From NCBI GenBank assembly GCA_008017145.1, contig SSGY01000006.1, positions 1 to 28,262 on the forward strand: DNA of 28,262 bases. Reading direction: 5' to 3'. Below, in pieces: positions 16,370 through 25,399 of this stretch. The first letter of the stretch is position 1, and each line of letters opens with the position of its first letter. Under the pieces are notes generated by a model. That model was not told the origin of the DNA and did not search any database. It saw only the letters and a program-made list of their open reading frames with translations. The DNA is from Neisseriales bacterium. GTDB lineage: Bacteria > Pseudomonadota > Gammaproteobacteria > Burkholderiales > UBA11063. A program made the translations under genes and the position numbers.

Positions 16370-17524
16370 ATGCATGATTTTACATATTACAACCCAGTTA
16401 AAGTTCTATTTGGTAAAGGGCAAATAAAACAACTTTCGCAATTAATTAGTCCGAATAAAAAAATCTTACTCACTTACGGTGGTGGCTCAATTAAAGCCAA
16501 TGGCGTTTACCAACAAGTTGAGCAAGCATTACAAGGCTATAAAGTTATTGAATTTAGTGGTATTGAAGCTAATCCAGACTATGACACACTGATGAAAGCA
16601 GTGGAAATTTGCCGTAGTGAAAAAATTGATCTGATCTTAGCTGTTGGTGGTGGTTCAATTATTGATGGTAGTAAATTTATCGCTCTGGCTGCTAAATACA
16701 GTGGCGATGCTTGGGATATTTTAACCAAACCAGATGTTGTGTTTAATGAAGCAATTGATTTAGGTGCAATTCTAACCTTACCTGCCACTGGTTCAGAAAT
16801 GAATTCAGGTGCAGTTGTATCACGTCGCAGCATCGGTGCCAAACAAGCGTTTATGAATCCGCTAGTTTTCCCTAAATTCGCAATCTTAGACCCAGAAACC
16901 ACCTATAGCTTACCTAAACGCCAATTACAAAATGGTATTATTGATCCATTTATCCATGTTACTGAACAATATCTAACAACTGATGTTAATTCATCGATTC
17001 AGGATGGATTTGCCGAAGCGGTGTTAAAAACTTTAATCAACGTTGGGCAAGATATTGTTAATGGTACTCAGGATTATGATACACGCGCAAATTGGATGTG
17101 GGCAGCTACCAATGCGTTAAATGGAATCATCGGTATCGGAGTTGACCATGACTGGGCAACTCATATGATTGGACATGAGTTAACTGCTGCATATGGCTTA
17201 GACCACGGTCAAACACTAGCAATTGTTGCACCACAGCTATGGCGTCAACAAAGCACCAATAAAAGTGCAAAGTTACTCAAATTTGCACATAATGTTTGGG
17301 GGCTAGAAAATAATCATCCAGATGTTGCAATCAAGCAAGCAATTATTAAAACCGAAGAGTTTTTCCATTCTTTAGGCGTGAAAACTAAGTTTGCGGATTA
17401 TGGCATAACTGTAGATGCAGATAAAATTGTTGCTAATCTATTCAAATACAGTAGTAGCAATCTAGGTGAACATCAAAATATTGATGCTGTCGCAGTTAAA
17501 GAAATTTTAGCTATGGCTGGATAA
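16370..17524 (+). CDS. yqhD: Iron/zinc-containing alcohol dehydrogenase, YqhD type (NADPH aldehyde reductase)
   Basis: 384 residues, close to the 387 of E. coli YqhD and similar along the whole length (Y-N-P-V-K-V-L-F-G-K-G; L-A-V-G-G-G-S-I-I-D-G; L-P-A-T-G-S-E-M-N). The metal ligands are all present: D192, H196, H265 and H279 (D-P-F-I-H and T-H-M-I-G-H ... L-D-H). YqhD enzymes reduce short and peroxidation-derived aldehydes with NADPH in the cytoplasm, protecting against reactive carbonyls. G-G-G-S in the coenzyme loop is the motif of the NADPH-using branch. An AAGGAG ribosome site stands six bases before the ATG. It forms its own unit between an extended -10 promoter and a strong terminator. 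No YqhC-like regulator lies next to it. Confidence 0.9.
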   Translation: MHDFTYYNPVKVLFGKGQIKQLSQLISPNKKILLTYGGGSIKANGVYQQVEQALQGYKVIEFSGIEANPDYDTLMKAVEICRSEKIDLILAVGGGSIIDGSKFIALAAKYSGDAWDILTKPDVVFNEAIDLGAILTLPATGSEMNSGAVVSRRSIGAKQAFMNPLVFPKFAILDPETTYSLPKRQLQNGIIDPFIHVTEQYLTTDVNSSIQDGFAEAVLKTLINVGQDIVNGTQDYDTRANWMWAATNALNGIIGIGVDHDWATHMIGHELTAAYGLDHGQTLAIVAPQLWRQQSTNKSAKLLKFAHNVWGLENNHPDVAIKQAIIKTEEFFHSLGVKTKFADYGITVDADKIVANLFKYSSSNLGEHQNIDAVAVKEILAMAG

Positions 17525-17537
17525 TCTTTACTTTATG

Positions 17538-17572
17538 AAAAAAGCCCATGATACAATATCATGGGCTTTTTT
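17538..17572. terminator. Two-way terminator between the YqhD-type gene and aceF
   Basis: AGCCCATGAT (17543-17552) pairs perfectly with ATCATGGGCT (17558-17567) over a five-base loop. It is flanked by A6 on the left and T6 on the right, so it works for both convergent units. Confidence 0.95.
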
Positions 17573-17582
17573 AGAGGCGATT

Positions 17583-19202
17583 TTATAATGCCATGCGACG
17601 TAAATCTGACAAAATTTGTGACAAATAAGTTGTAAATTTAGCAGCCAACGCACCATCAATAATCCGATGATCAAATGATAATGACAAAGGTAACATCAAA
17701 CGTGGCGCAAACTCTTTACCATTCCAAACTGGCGCAATTGAGGATTTTGACACCCCTAAAATAGCCACTTCTGGAGCATTGATAATTGGAGTAAAGGCTG
17801 TTGAGCCTAAACCACCAAGACTAGATACTGTAAATGTACCACCTTGCATATCAGTTGGTTTTAATTTACCATCGCGCGCAGCTTTGGCTAAAGCCGAAGT
17901 TTCTTGCGCAATTGCTACCAAACCTTTTTTATCTGCATCTTTGATTACCGGAACGGTCAAACCATTTGGCGTATCCGCAGCAAAACCAATATTGTAGTAG
18001 TTTTTATAAACAATACTATCACCATCAATTGACGCATTAAACTCTGGGAATTTTTTCAAGGCAAATACCGCAGCTTTAATTAAGAATGCTAATGGCGTAA
18101 CTTTGATTTCAGCACGTTTATACTCTTCGTTTAGTTGTTTGCGGAATTCTTCCATATCAGTAATATCTGCATTTTCAAATACAGTTACATGAGGAATCAT
18201 CACCCAGTTGCGCGCCATATTGCCACCGGAAATTTTCTTAATCCGGCTCATTTCTTTGCGCTCAACATCGCCAAACTTAGCAAAATCAACTTTCGGCCAT
18301 GGTAATAAATCCAAGCCAACACCAGAACCATTCGTAGGAGCAGCACCAGTTGCAATTTGACCAGACATTACACCTTTAACAAAAGACTTAACATCTTCTT
18401 CAGTAATACGACCTTTATTACCACTACCTTTAACTTTACCTAAATCAACACCCAGCTCACGAGCTAATTTACGAATTGCCGGTGAAGCAAATGCTTTGGC
18501 AAACGCAGTTTCGTCAACTTTTGCTGGCGCAGCTGGAACTGATGCAACAGGTGCTGGCGCAGCAGCAACCGGAGCCGCAGTTGGTGCAGGTGCTGACGCT
18601 GCTACTGGAGCTGCAACAGCAACTGCAGAAGTAGTTTCAACCATCAAAATCAAATCTCCTTGACTAACCCGACCACCTAACTGAACTTTAATTTCTTTGA
18701 CAACACCACCAACAGTTGCTGGAACTTCCATTGTTGCTTTGTCTGTTTCTAAAGTAATCAAAGAGTCTTCTTCGGCAATCGTATCACCAACTTTTACACT
18801 AACTTCAATAATTTCTACATTATCATGCCCACTCAAATCAGGAACAATAATCGGCACAACTTGCGAACTAGCCGCTGCGGCAGATGCTGGTGCAGTCGCT
18901 GCCACTACAGGCTGTTCAGCAACTGGAGCAGCTACCGCTGCAGCTGGGGCTGCCGCAACGGCGCCCGCAGCTTCAACTTTAACAAATACATCACCTTCAT
19001 TGATTTTAGAACCAACCTGAACTAAAACTTCAGTAACTACCCCAGCTTTTTCTGCAGGAACCTCCATGGTAGCCTTATCGGTCTCCAACATCAACAGATT
19101 ATCGTCAACATTAATTGTATCGCCAACTTTAACGTAAACTTCGGCAACATTAACATCGCTATGACCACCAATATCAGGAATTCTTAATTCAATTACACTC
19201 AT
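17583..19202 (-). CDS. aceF: Pyruvate dehydrogenase E2, dihydrolipoyl acetyltransferase
   Basis: 539 residues that transfer the acetyl group from E1 to CoA via lipoyl arms in the PDH core. Two lipoyl domains (about 1-75 and 117-190) each carry the modified lysine in E-T-D-K-A-T-M-E-V-P (K43 in the first). They are joined by Ala/Pro/Val-rich flexible linkers. The E3/E1-binding domain (about 237-275) reads S-P-A-I-R-K-L-A-R-E-L-G-V. The catalytic domain ends with D-H-R-I-I-D-G: His512 and Asp516 are the active-site pair. Two lipoyl domains is the Neisseria-like arrangement (E. coli has three). An AAGG ribosome site precedes the ATG. It lies third in the aceE unit. No dihydrolipoamide dehydrogenase follows, so E3 must be elsewhere. 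Confidence 0.97.
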   Translation of the reverse strand: MSVIELRIPDIGGHSDVNVAEVYVKVGDTINVDDNLLMLETDKATMEVPAEKAGVVTEVLVQVGSKINEGDVFVKVEAAGAVAAAPAAAVAAPVAEQPVVAATAPASAAAASSQVVPIIVPDLSGHDNVEIIEVSVKVGDTIAEEDSLITLETDKATMEVPATVGGVVKEIKVQLGGRVSQGDLILMVETTSAVAVAAPVAASAPAPTAAPVAAAPAPVASVPAAPAKVDETAFAKAFASPAIRKLARELGVDLGKVKGSGNKGRITEEDVKSFVKGVMSGQIATGAAPTNGSGVGLDLLPWPKVDFAKFGDVERKEMSRIKKISGGNMARNWVMIPHVTVFENADITDMEEFRKQLNEEYKRAEIKVTPLAFLIKAAVFALKKFPEFNASIDGDSIVYKNYYNIGFAADTPNGLTVPVIKDADKKGLVAIAQETSALAKAARDGKLKPTDMQGGTFTVSSLGGLGSTAFTPIINAPEVAILGVSKSSIAPVWNGKEFAPRLMLPLSLSFDHRIIDGALAAKFTTYLSQILSDLRRMAL

Positions 19203-19214
19203 TATTCAACCTTT

Positions 19215-19424
19215 TTAATTAGAATAGTTACCGCGGGTACACACACCGCTCTCATCACACGCACAACCTGTAGTTTTATATGCATCACAAGAAGGATTAT
19301 CCCCTTGAGTACAGGCTGCCGACAAATTTTGGCATAAGTTATTTACCGCCCCTTGATTACGTCCCGGGTCTGCATAACACACCACCGCACTAAATAAAGC
19401 AACACAGAAAAATAACTTACGCAT
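19215..19424 (-). CDS. Small cysteine-rich secreted peptide inside the PDH operon
   Basis: 69 residues from the ATG at 19424, chosen because AAGGA stands eight bases before it and it opens directly into a signal peptide. The longer frame from 19451 would overlap aceE. The signal (M-R-K-L-F-F-C-V-A-L-F-S-A-V-V-C-Y-A) probably ends at A18 before D-P-G-R. The mature 51 residues hold six cysteines (N-L-C, A-A-C, P-S-C, T-G-C, A-C, V-C), mostly in its second half, which suits a disulfide-bonded or metal-binding periplasmic peptide. It sits 14 bases after the aceE stop and 12 bases before aceF, so it is translated from the PDH transcript. I do not recognise the family. Confidence 0.65.
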   Translation of the reverse strand: MRKLFFCVALFSAVVCYADPGRNQGAVNNLCQNLSAACTQGDNPSCDAYKTTGCACDESGVCTRGNYSN

Positions 19425-19438
19425 AATTTGTATCCTTA

Positions 19439-22096
19439 TTAAACTTCCCAAGGATTAGCTTTATTTGCATTAATACCATATTTGGCAATTGCATCAGCAA
19501 CCACTTGAGCACTAATTAAACCTGCATCAGCAAGACCTTTTAATGCTGCTACCGCAACATAATAACGGTTAACTTCAAAGAACTCACGCAGTGCCACACG
19601 GTAATCAGAGCGACCAAAACCATCTGTACCTAAAGTAACATATTTACCAGGAACAAATTCACGGATTTTATCTGCAAAACTACGGATGTAATCAGTCGAA
19701 GCAACTGTAACTTGCGCACCAGTTTTTTCTAACTGTTTAGTTACAAAAGCTTTGGCTTGCGGCGCAGTTGGGTTCAACATATTATGACGATTAACTGCCA
19801 TACCATCACGGTGTAATTTATTGAATGATGGAGTAGAGAATACATTTACTTTCAAGCCAAAGTCCTCTGCTAATAAATCAGCAGCAGCAATAACTTCGCG
19901 GAAAATAGTACCGCTACCCATTAAGTTAACTGAAACATTAGCATCACCAACGGTTTTAAATAAATAGCAGCCATTAACGATATCTTGCTCAACGCCTTCA
20001 GGCATAGCTGGATGAGTATAGTTTTCATTCATTACAGTTATGTAGTAGAATTTATCTTTGTTTTCTACATACATTTCTTTCATCCCATGATTCATAATCA
20101 CAGCTAATTCGTAAGCAAATGTAGGATCGTATGATTCACAAATCGGAATTAAATCCGCTTGAATATGGCTATGACCATCTTCATGTTGTAAACCCTCACC
20201 ATTCAAAGTAGTACGCCCAGCTGTTCCACCGATAATGAAACCACGCGCGCGCATATCACCTGCAGCCCATGCTAAATCGCCTGTCCGTTGGAAACCAAAC
20301 ATTGAATAATAAATGTAGAACGGAATCATTGGCACGCCGTGATTAGCATAACTTGTTGCCGAAGCAATCCACGTACACATAGCCCCTGGCTCATTGATAC
20401 CCTCTTGGAAAATCTGACCAGTTACTGACTCTTTATAGTACATCAGCTGACTGGCATCTTCAGGAGTGTAATTTTGTCCAACATGAGACCAAATACCTAA
20501 TTGACGGAACATACCTTCCATCCCGAAAGTACGTGATTCATCTGGTACAATTGGCACGATATGCTTGCCTAAAGCTTTATCCTTAACAAGTACATTCAAC
20601 ATCCGCACAAATGCCATAGTTGTTGACATTTCGCGTTCGCCAGTATCTTTAAGCATCGCTTCAAATGCACTTAACTCAGGAATTGGCAAAGTTGTTACCG
20701 CAGGTTTACGCACTGGATAGTAACCACCTAATTTCTCACGTTGTGAGTGTAAATAGTTGTACTCTGCAGTACCTTCTTCTAGTTTTAAGAATGGTAGTTC
20801 TTCAATATGCTCATCAGTTAATGGAATATTGAATTTATTGCGGATATGTTTTAAGGTATCAACTGACATTTTTTTCTGTGAGTGAGCTGTATTTTGCGAT
20901 TCGCCCTCACCTTTCATACCAAAACCTTTAACTGTTTTAGCCAGAATAACCACTGGTTTACCTTCAGCATTATGTACAGCTTCGTAATATGCAGCATAAA
21001 TCTTATCTAAGTCATGCCCACCACGAGTCAATGCCCAGATATCATCATCTGTCATATCGCTAACTAAAGCTAGAGTTTCAGGATATTTGCCAAAGAATTT
21101 AGAACGCACATAAGCACCATCTTTAGATTTTACATCTTGATAAGTACCATCGACAGTTTCCATCATCAATTGTTTAAGTTTACCAGCATTATCTTTTTCT
21201 AATAGACGATCCCAGCCTTTACCCCAGATAACCTTGATAACTTTCCAACCAGCTCCAGTAAACACCGCTTCCATTTCTTGGATAATCTTACCATTACCAT
21301 TCACAGGTCCATCCAGACGTTGTAAATTACAACTCATTACAAAAATAAGATTATCTAATCCTTCACGCGAAGCAATATTCAAATTACCTAAAGTTTCTGG
21401 CTCAGAAGTTTCACCATCACCGATAAAACACCAAACCTTACGTCCTTTGGTGTTTGCAATTCCACGATCATCGAGATAATGCATAAAACGTGCTTGATAA
21501 ATTGCCATCAAAGGTCCAAGCCCCATTGAAACCGTTGGGAATTGCCAATAATCAGGCATTAACCATGGGTGTGGATATGAAGACAAACCTACTTTAGCTG
21601 ATTCTTGACGGTAATTACTAATTCGATCTTCACTAAAACGTCCTTCAACGAAACTACGTGCGTAGATACCAGGTGAAGAGTGTCCTTGGAAAAATACCAT
21701 ATCTCCATGTTGCTCACCATGTGGAGCTTTCCAGAAATGGTTGAAACCAACTTCATACAAATAAGCAGAACCCGCATAAGATGCAATATGCCCGCCTAAT
21801 TCACTGCTTACTTTGTTAGCACGCATTACAATTGCAGCAGCATTCCAACGAATGTATGCTGAAATTCTTTTTTCAATATCTTTATTTCCCGGGTAAATGG
21901 CTTCCTTATTCGTTGGAATAGTATTCACGTACTCGGTATTCATATTTTGATGTAACTGAATCCCTGTTTTATCGCTCAGATGCTTTGTCACTGCTTTTAC
22001 TATATATGCAGCCCGTTCCGGCGAATCATACTCAATTACGTTATCAACTGAATCTAACCACTCTTTGGTTTGCAATTGATCTAAATCATTACTCAT
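19439..22096 (-). CDS. aceE: Pyruvate dehydrogenase E1, homodimeric type
   Basis: 885 residues, almost the length of E. coli AceE (887) and the same family. It decarboxylates pyruvate with thiamine diphosphate and passes the acetyl group to AceF. The ThDP-binding motif is F-I-G-D-G-E-T-S-E-P-E-T followed by C-N-L-Q-R-L-D-G-P-V. Other long conserved blocks are G-H-I-A-S-Y-A-G-S-A and G-L-Q-H-E-D-G-H-S-H near the C-terminal half. GGGAG lies six bases before the ATG. First gene of aceE / small peptide / aceF; the gene start faces the divergent tal gene. Confidence 0.98.
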   Translation of the reverse strand: MSNDLDQLQTKEWLDSVDNVIEYDSPERAAYIVKAVTKHLSDKTGIQLHQNMNTEYVNTIPTNKEAIYPGNKDIEKRISAYIRWNAAAIVMRANKVSSELGGHIASYAGSAYLYEVGFNHFWKAPHGEQHGDMVFFQGHSSPGIYARSFVEGRFSEDRISNYRQESAKVGLSSYPHPWLMPDYWQFPTVSMGLGPLMAIYQARFMHYLDDRGIANTKGRKVWCFIGDGETSEPETLGNLNIASREGLDNLIFVMSCNLQRLDGPVNGNGKIIQEMEAVFTGAGWKVIKVIWGKGWDRLLEKDNAGKLKQLMMETVDGTYQDVKSKDGAYVRSKFFGKYPETLALVSDMTDDDIWALTRGGHDLDKIYAAYYEAVHNAEGKPVVILAKTVKGFGMKGEGESQNTAHSQKKMSVDTLKHIRNKFNIPLTDEHIEELPFLKLEEGTAEYNYLHSQREKLGGYYPVRKPAVTTLPIPELSAFEAMLKDTGEREMSTTMAFVRMLNVLVKDKALGKHIVPIVPDESRTFGMEGMFRQLGIWSHVGQNYTPEDASQLMYYKESVTGQIFQEGINEPGAMCTWIASATSYANHGVPMIPFYIYYSMFGFQRTGDLAWAAGDMRARGFIIGGTAGRTTLNGEGLQHEDGHSHIQADLIPICESYDPTFAYELAVIMNHGMKEMYVENKDKFYYITVMNENYTHPAMPEGVEQDIVNGCYLFKTVGDANVSVNLMGSGTIFREVIAAADLLAEDFGLKVNVFSTPSFNKLHRDGMAVNRHNMLNPTAPQAKAFVTKQLEKTGAQVTVASTDYIRSFADKIREFVPGKYVTLGTDGFGRSDYRVALREFFEVNRYYVAVAALKGLADAGLISAQVVADAIAKYGINANKANPWEV

Positions 22097-22149
22097 TTAC
22101 AACTCCCGCCGCAACAGCGACAAAACAATGTTATTGAAATTCTCCCATA

Positions 22150-22158
22150 AGTATAGCA
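22150..22158 (-). promoter_or_regulatory. Extended -10 box for aceE
   Basis: The minus strand reads TGCTATACT, an extended -10 element 53 bases before the aceE start. The -35 region is poor. It lies in the 185-base divergent gap with tal, where a shared operator would be expected, but no palindrome stands out. Confidence 0.45.
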
Positions 22159-22235
22159 TAAGATTTTTAGATTACTCTCTAGATTAATTATTGCGCTGCA
22201 CTAAAAAAAATCCTCCTAGACCCTAATGCTGTCGG

Positions 22236-22241
22236 TATAAT
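22236..22241 (+). promoter_or_regulatory. Possible -10 box for tal
   Basis: TATAAT 40 bases before the tal ATG, in a good place, but without a recognisable -35 at 16-19 bp. Confidence 0.35.
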
Positions 22242-22281
22242 AGATATTTGAAAAACATACTATGAAACAAGGATATTCATA

Positions 22282-23343
22282 ATGACAAGCAAAATTGCAG
22301 CAATTAAGCAACACGGACAAAAAATTTGGCTAGATAATATTTCACGTGAGTTCCTAGCTTCTGGAAATTTACAAAAGATGATGCAAGAGGATGGCATAGC
22401 TGGAGTGACATCTAATCCAGCTATTTTTTATAAAGCTATTTCCAGTGATTCTCGTTATCAAGAACAGCTAAACGAATTAAAAAAGACCAATCTAACGCCT
22501 TTGCAGCGCTATGAGAAAATGGCAGTTGAAGATATCAAGCAAGCCTGCGCGATTATGCAACCATTGTATCAATCTTCAAATACAGAAGATGGCTATGTTA
22601 GCTTAGAAGTATCGCCTGATTTATGTCATGATACAGATGGCACGGTAAAAAGTGCTTTAGAATTATGGAATGCAGTTAATGCACCAAATCTGATGATCAA
22701 AGTTCCAGCAACACAAGCTGGAGTAGCAGCATTTGAACAATTAGTGATATTGGGACTTAATGTCAATATTACGTTGCTATTCTCACTGCCACAAGTAAAT
22801 GCAATTTGGGAAGCATATATCAGCGCATTAGAAAAACGCGCCGAGCAAGGTTTGCCGATTGATAAAATCAAAACAGTGGCTAGCTTCTTCTTATCTCGTA
22901 TTGACAGTGCCATTGATCCTAAATTACCAGAAAGCTTGCAAGGTAAAACAGCGATAAACTTAGCACGAGCTGCGTACCTTGACTATCAAAAGATCTTTAA
23001 CTCACCACGTTTCAATAAGCTAAAAGATTTAGGCGCTAAAGGTCAATATTTATTGTGGGCAAGTACTGGTACTAAAAATAAAAACTACTCTGATGTATTA
23101 TACATTGAAGAATTAATCGGTGATGAAACAATTAACACTGTTCCTGATGCAACGCTAGATGCGTATCGCGATCACGGTGATGCAGCGAGCCGTCTTACTA
23201 ATGGAATTCAAAATGCTGCTACTATTTTGGCACAAATAGAGCAAAATGGAGTTAACCTAATTGAGCTGGGCGATAAATTACAGCAAGAAGGTTTACAGTC
23301 GTTTATTGAAGCCTTTGATAAACTAATTGAATTAGTAAAATAA
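22282..23343 (+). CDS. tal: Transaldolase
   Basis: 353 residues, the long form found in Neisseria-type genomes rather than the 317-aa E. coli TalB. It moves a three-carbon dihydroxyacetone unit between sugar phosphates in the non-oxidative pentose phosphate pathway. Diagnostic blocks: Q-K-I-W-L-D-N-I-S-R near the start, G-V-T-S-N-P-A-I-F, L-E-V-S-P-D-L, and N-L-M-I-K-V-P-A-T with the Schiff-base Lys140. W-A-S-T-G-T-K and N-T-V-P-D-A-T-L follow near residues 255-295. An AAGGAT ribosome site precedes the ATG. ispE follows after only three bases, so the two are coupled. Confidence 0.96.
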   Translation: MTSKIAAIKQHGQKIWLDNISREFLASGNLQKMMQEDGIAGVTSNPAIFYKAISSDSRYQEQLNELKKTNLTPLQRYEKMAVEDIKQACAIMQPLYQSSNTEDGYVSLEVSPDLCHDTDGTVKSALELWNAVNAPNLMIKVPATQAGVAAFEQLVILGLNVNITLLFSLPQVNAIWEAYISALEKRAEQGLPIDKIKTVASFFLSRIDSAIDPKLPESLQGKTAINLARAAYLDYQKIFNSPRFNKLKDLGAKGQYLLWASTGTKNKNYSDVLYIEELIGDETINTVPDATLDAYRDHGDAASRLTNGIQNAATILAQIEQNGVNLIELGDKLQQEGLQSFIEAFDKLIELVK

Positions 23344-23346
23344 ACT

Positions 23347-24189
23347 GTGTATTATCAATTTCACAGCGTTCTGTCGCCTGCCAAGCTTAATTTAGGGCTC
23401 AAAGTGATAGGTAAACGCCCAGATGGTTATCATTTACTCAAAAGCGTGTTTTGCCTGATTGATTTATATGACAAAATCGACATCCAAATCACGCTCAATG
23501 GCAAAGTATCGCTGATTGAGCATCAGCAAGCATGGTTCTATCAAAAAGATCTAGCATACAAAGCCGCTATACTCTTGCAGGAATATAGCGGTTGCACCAA
23601 GGGCGCTAATATCAAGATCAAAAAGGTAATTCCATCTGGCGCTGGAATGGGCGGTGGCAGCTCAAATGCAGCTACGGTGCTAATCATACTCAATCATTTA
23701 TGGGAAACTGGACTAACTACTGATGAGCTACTCGGGCTCGGAGCTCAGCTTGGTGCAGATGTACCCTTTTTTATTCGCGGACAGAATGCGCTTGTCGAAG
23801 GAATTGGAGAAATAATTACGCCAATAGAACTCCCAGAGCTTTATTTTGTAATTATTAAACCAGATTTTCATGCACCGACCAAGGATGTTTTTGCAGCGTT
23901 GGAGCTTGATTTTGAACAATGTAATACAAAAAACATTTTAACAACACAATTAATCTCTCAAAAAGAGAATGATTTAGAGGCTGCTGTACGTAAAATTTAC
24001 CCACAGATTAATGACATTTTTTCTGAATTAAATCAATATGGAAAAGCTGTTATGACAGGTTCAGGAAGTTCCATATACCTAAGCTTCGCTGATAAAAATT
24101 CAGCAAAAAATGTTGCAAATATCTTAAGTCCAAGATATAATACCTTCCTCGCAGCAAGTTTAGCGGTTTCACCGGTTGCTTGTGATTGA
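23347..24189 (+). CDS. ispE: 4-diphosphocytidyl-2-C-methyl-D-erythritol kinase
   Basis: 280 residues that phosphorylate CDP-ME in the MEP isoprenoid pathway, a GHMP kinase. Motifs: S-P-A-K-L-N-L-G-L near the start, R-P-D-G-Y-H, the ATP loop P-S-G-A-G-M-G-G-G-S-S-N-A-A and, near the end, M-T-G-S-G-S-S-I. The start is a GTG at 23347 with no ribosome site. It lies three bases after the tal stop, so ribosomes probably re-initiate after tal. The usual upstream gene lolB is absent. Confidence 0.96.
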   Translation: MYYQFHSVLSPAKLNLGLKVIGKRPDGYHLLKSVFCLIDLYDKIDIQITLNGKVSLIEHQQAWFYQKDLAYKAAILLQEYSGCTKGANIKIKKVIPSGAGMGGGSSNAATVLIILNHLWETGLTTDELLGLGAQLGADVPFFIRGQNALVEGIGEIITPIELPELYFVIIKPDFHAPTKDVFAALELDFEQCNTKNILTTQLISQKENDLEAAVRKIYPQINDIFSELNQYGKAVMTGSGSSIYLSFADKNSAKNVANILSPRYNTFLAASLAVSPVACD

Positions 24190-24203
24190 AAAGATTTTTT
24201 TAT

Positions 24204-24278
24204 TGGGGTGTCGCCAAGTGGTAAGGCATCGGATTTTGATTCCGACATTCGTAGGTTCGATCCCTACCACCCCAGCCA
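24204..24278 (+). tRNA. tRNA-Gln (anticodon TTG)
   Basis: 75 bases including an encoded CCA. The acceptor stem TGGGGTG pairs with CACCCCA, followed by discriminator G and CCA. The anticodon stem TCGGA/TCCGA holds the loop TTTTGAT, with TTG at 24236-24238 reading CAA. The T arm reads GTAGG-TTCGATC-CCTAC. It lies between ispE and prs, a placement widely kept in beta- and gammaproteobacteria, which supports the assignment of both neighbours. Confidence 0.97.
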
Positions 24279-24283
24279 TTATA

Positions 24284-24331
24284 TAAAAAGAGCGTATGTC
24301 ATCCCGATTCGATGATGTGCGCTTTTTTTTT
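24284..24331 (+). terminator. Terminator after tRNA-Gln
   Basis: AGCG-TATG-TCATC (24291-24303) pairs with GATGA-TGTG-CGCT (24311-24323), with wobble pairs in the middle and a seven-base loop, followed by T8. It should end the tal-ispE-tRNA transcript, so prs needs its own promoter in the short gap of about 57 bases or depends on read-through. Confidence 0.8.
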
Positions 24332-24388
24332 GCCTATCCTTAACCCATGGCAACCTGCAACGGCTGCTCACAAACAATAGAGGCCTAT

Positions 24389-25333
24389 ATGTATATGCGC
24401 AAAAACTTAATGATCTTTACTGGTAATGCTAATCGTCCATTCGCAGAACAAGTGGCTAAATGTTTGGACATCAAAGTTGGTAAAGCTAATGTATCTAAAT
24501 TCAGTGATGGTGAGATTGCCGTAGAAATACTTGAGAATGTCCGTGGTTCTGATGTATTTATATTGCAACCAACCTGCAATCCGACCAACGATAACCTAAT
24601 GGAGGTTTTAGTTCTGATAGACGCATTAAAGCGCTCATCAGCCGCGCGAATCACCGCTGCTATCCCATACTTTGGTTATGCTCGTCAAGATCGTCGCCCG
24701 CGTTCTGCTCGTGTGCCAATTTCAGCAAAATTGGTTGCCAACATGTTAACTTCTGCTGGCGTGGATCGTGTTCTAACAATTGATTTACATGCCGATCAGA
24801 TTCAAGGTTTCTTTGACATTCCGGTTGATAATATCTATGCGTCGCCAGTTTTACTTAAAGATATCAAATCTAAGCACTATGATGACTTGATGATTGTATC
24901 GCCTGATATGGGTGGAGTAATGCGCGCCCGTGCTTTTGCGAAAGGCTTAGGTACAGAGATGGCAATCATTGACAAACGTCGCCCAAAAGCCAATGAAGCA
25001 GAAGTAATGAATATTATTGGTGATATTAGCGGCAAGAACTGCATTATCATCGATGATATGATAGATACTGCCAAAACTCTGTGTAAAGCTGCTGAGGCGC
25101 TTAAAAACCGCGGAGCTAAGCAAGTTTGTGCCTATGCTACTCACGCAGTATTTTCTGATGATGCTATGGAACGGATTGAAAATTCAATTTTGGATGAAGT
25201 AGTAGTAACCGATACGATATTACATGCCAAGGTAAGCAGCAAAATACGCATTGCCAGTATCGCAGATTTGGTAGCAGAAACAATTCGTCGAATTAATAAC
25301 GAAGAGTCAATTAGTTTGTTACTTAATGACTGA
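24389..25333 (+). CDS. prs: Ribose-phosphate pyrophosphokinase (PRPP synthetase)
   Basis: 314 residues from the ATG at 24389. AGAGG stands five bases before it, and the count of residues before L-M-I-F-T-G-N-A-N matches the family. An upstream frame from 24347 adds 14 residues that look unlike the family. The enzyme makes PRPP from ribose-5-phosphate and ATP for purine, pyrimidine, His and Trp synthesis. Motifs: [30 protein letters not shown] and the PRPP loop [12 protein letters not shown]. The usual downstream pair rplY-pth is absent; a convergent phosphatase gene follows. Confidence 0.97.
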   Translation: MYMRKNLMIFTGNANRPFAEQVAKCLDIKVGKANVSKFSDGEIAVEILENVRGSDVFILQPTCNPTNDNLMEVLVLIDALKRSSAARITAAIPYFGYARQDRRPRSARVPISAKLVANMLTSAGVDRVLTIDLHADQIQGFFDIPVDNIYASPVLLKDIKSKHYDDLMIVSPDMGGVMRARAFAKGLGTEMAIIDKRRPKANEAEVMNIIGDISGKNCIIIDDMIDTAKTLCKAAEALKNRGAKQVCAYATHAVFSDDAMERIENSILDEVVVTDTILHAKVSSKIRIASIADLVAETIRRINNEESISLLLND

Positions 25334-25350
25334 TATTTAAATTTAAAATA

Positions 25351-25386
25351 AACAAGCGGCATTTATAAATGCCGCTTGTTTTTATT
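25351..25386. terminator. Two-way terminator between prs and the phosphatase gene
   Basis: A perfect 15-bp palindrome: AACAAGCGGCATTTA and TAAATGCCGCTTGTT (25351-25380), then TTTATT. Bases before it are A-rich, so it can serve both convergent transcripts. Confidence 0.92.
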
Positions 25387-25399
25387 ATAATTTTTGTAA

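Noticed and set aside
24347..24388. Longer start of prs
   Set aside because: The extra 14 residues do not resemble the family and the good ribosome site belongs to the ATG at 24389.
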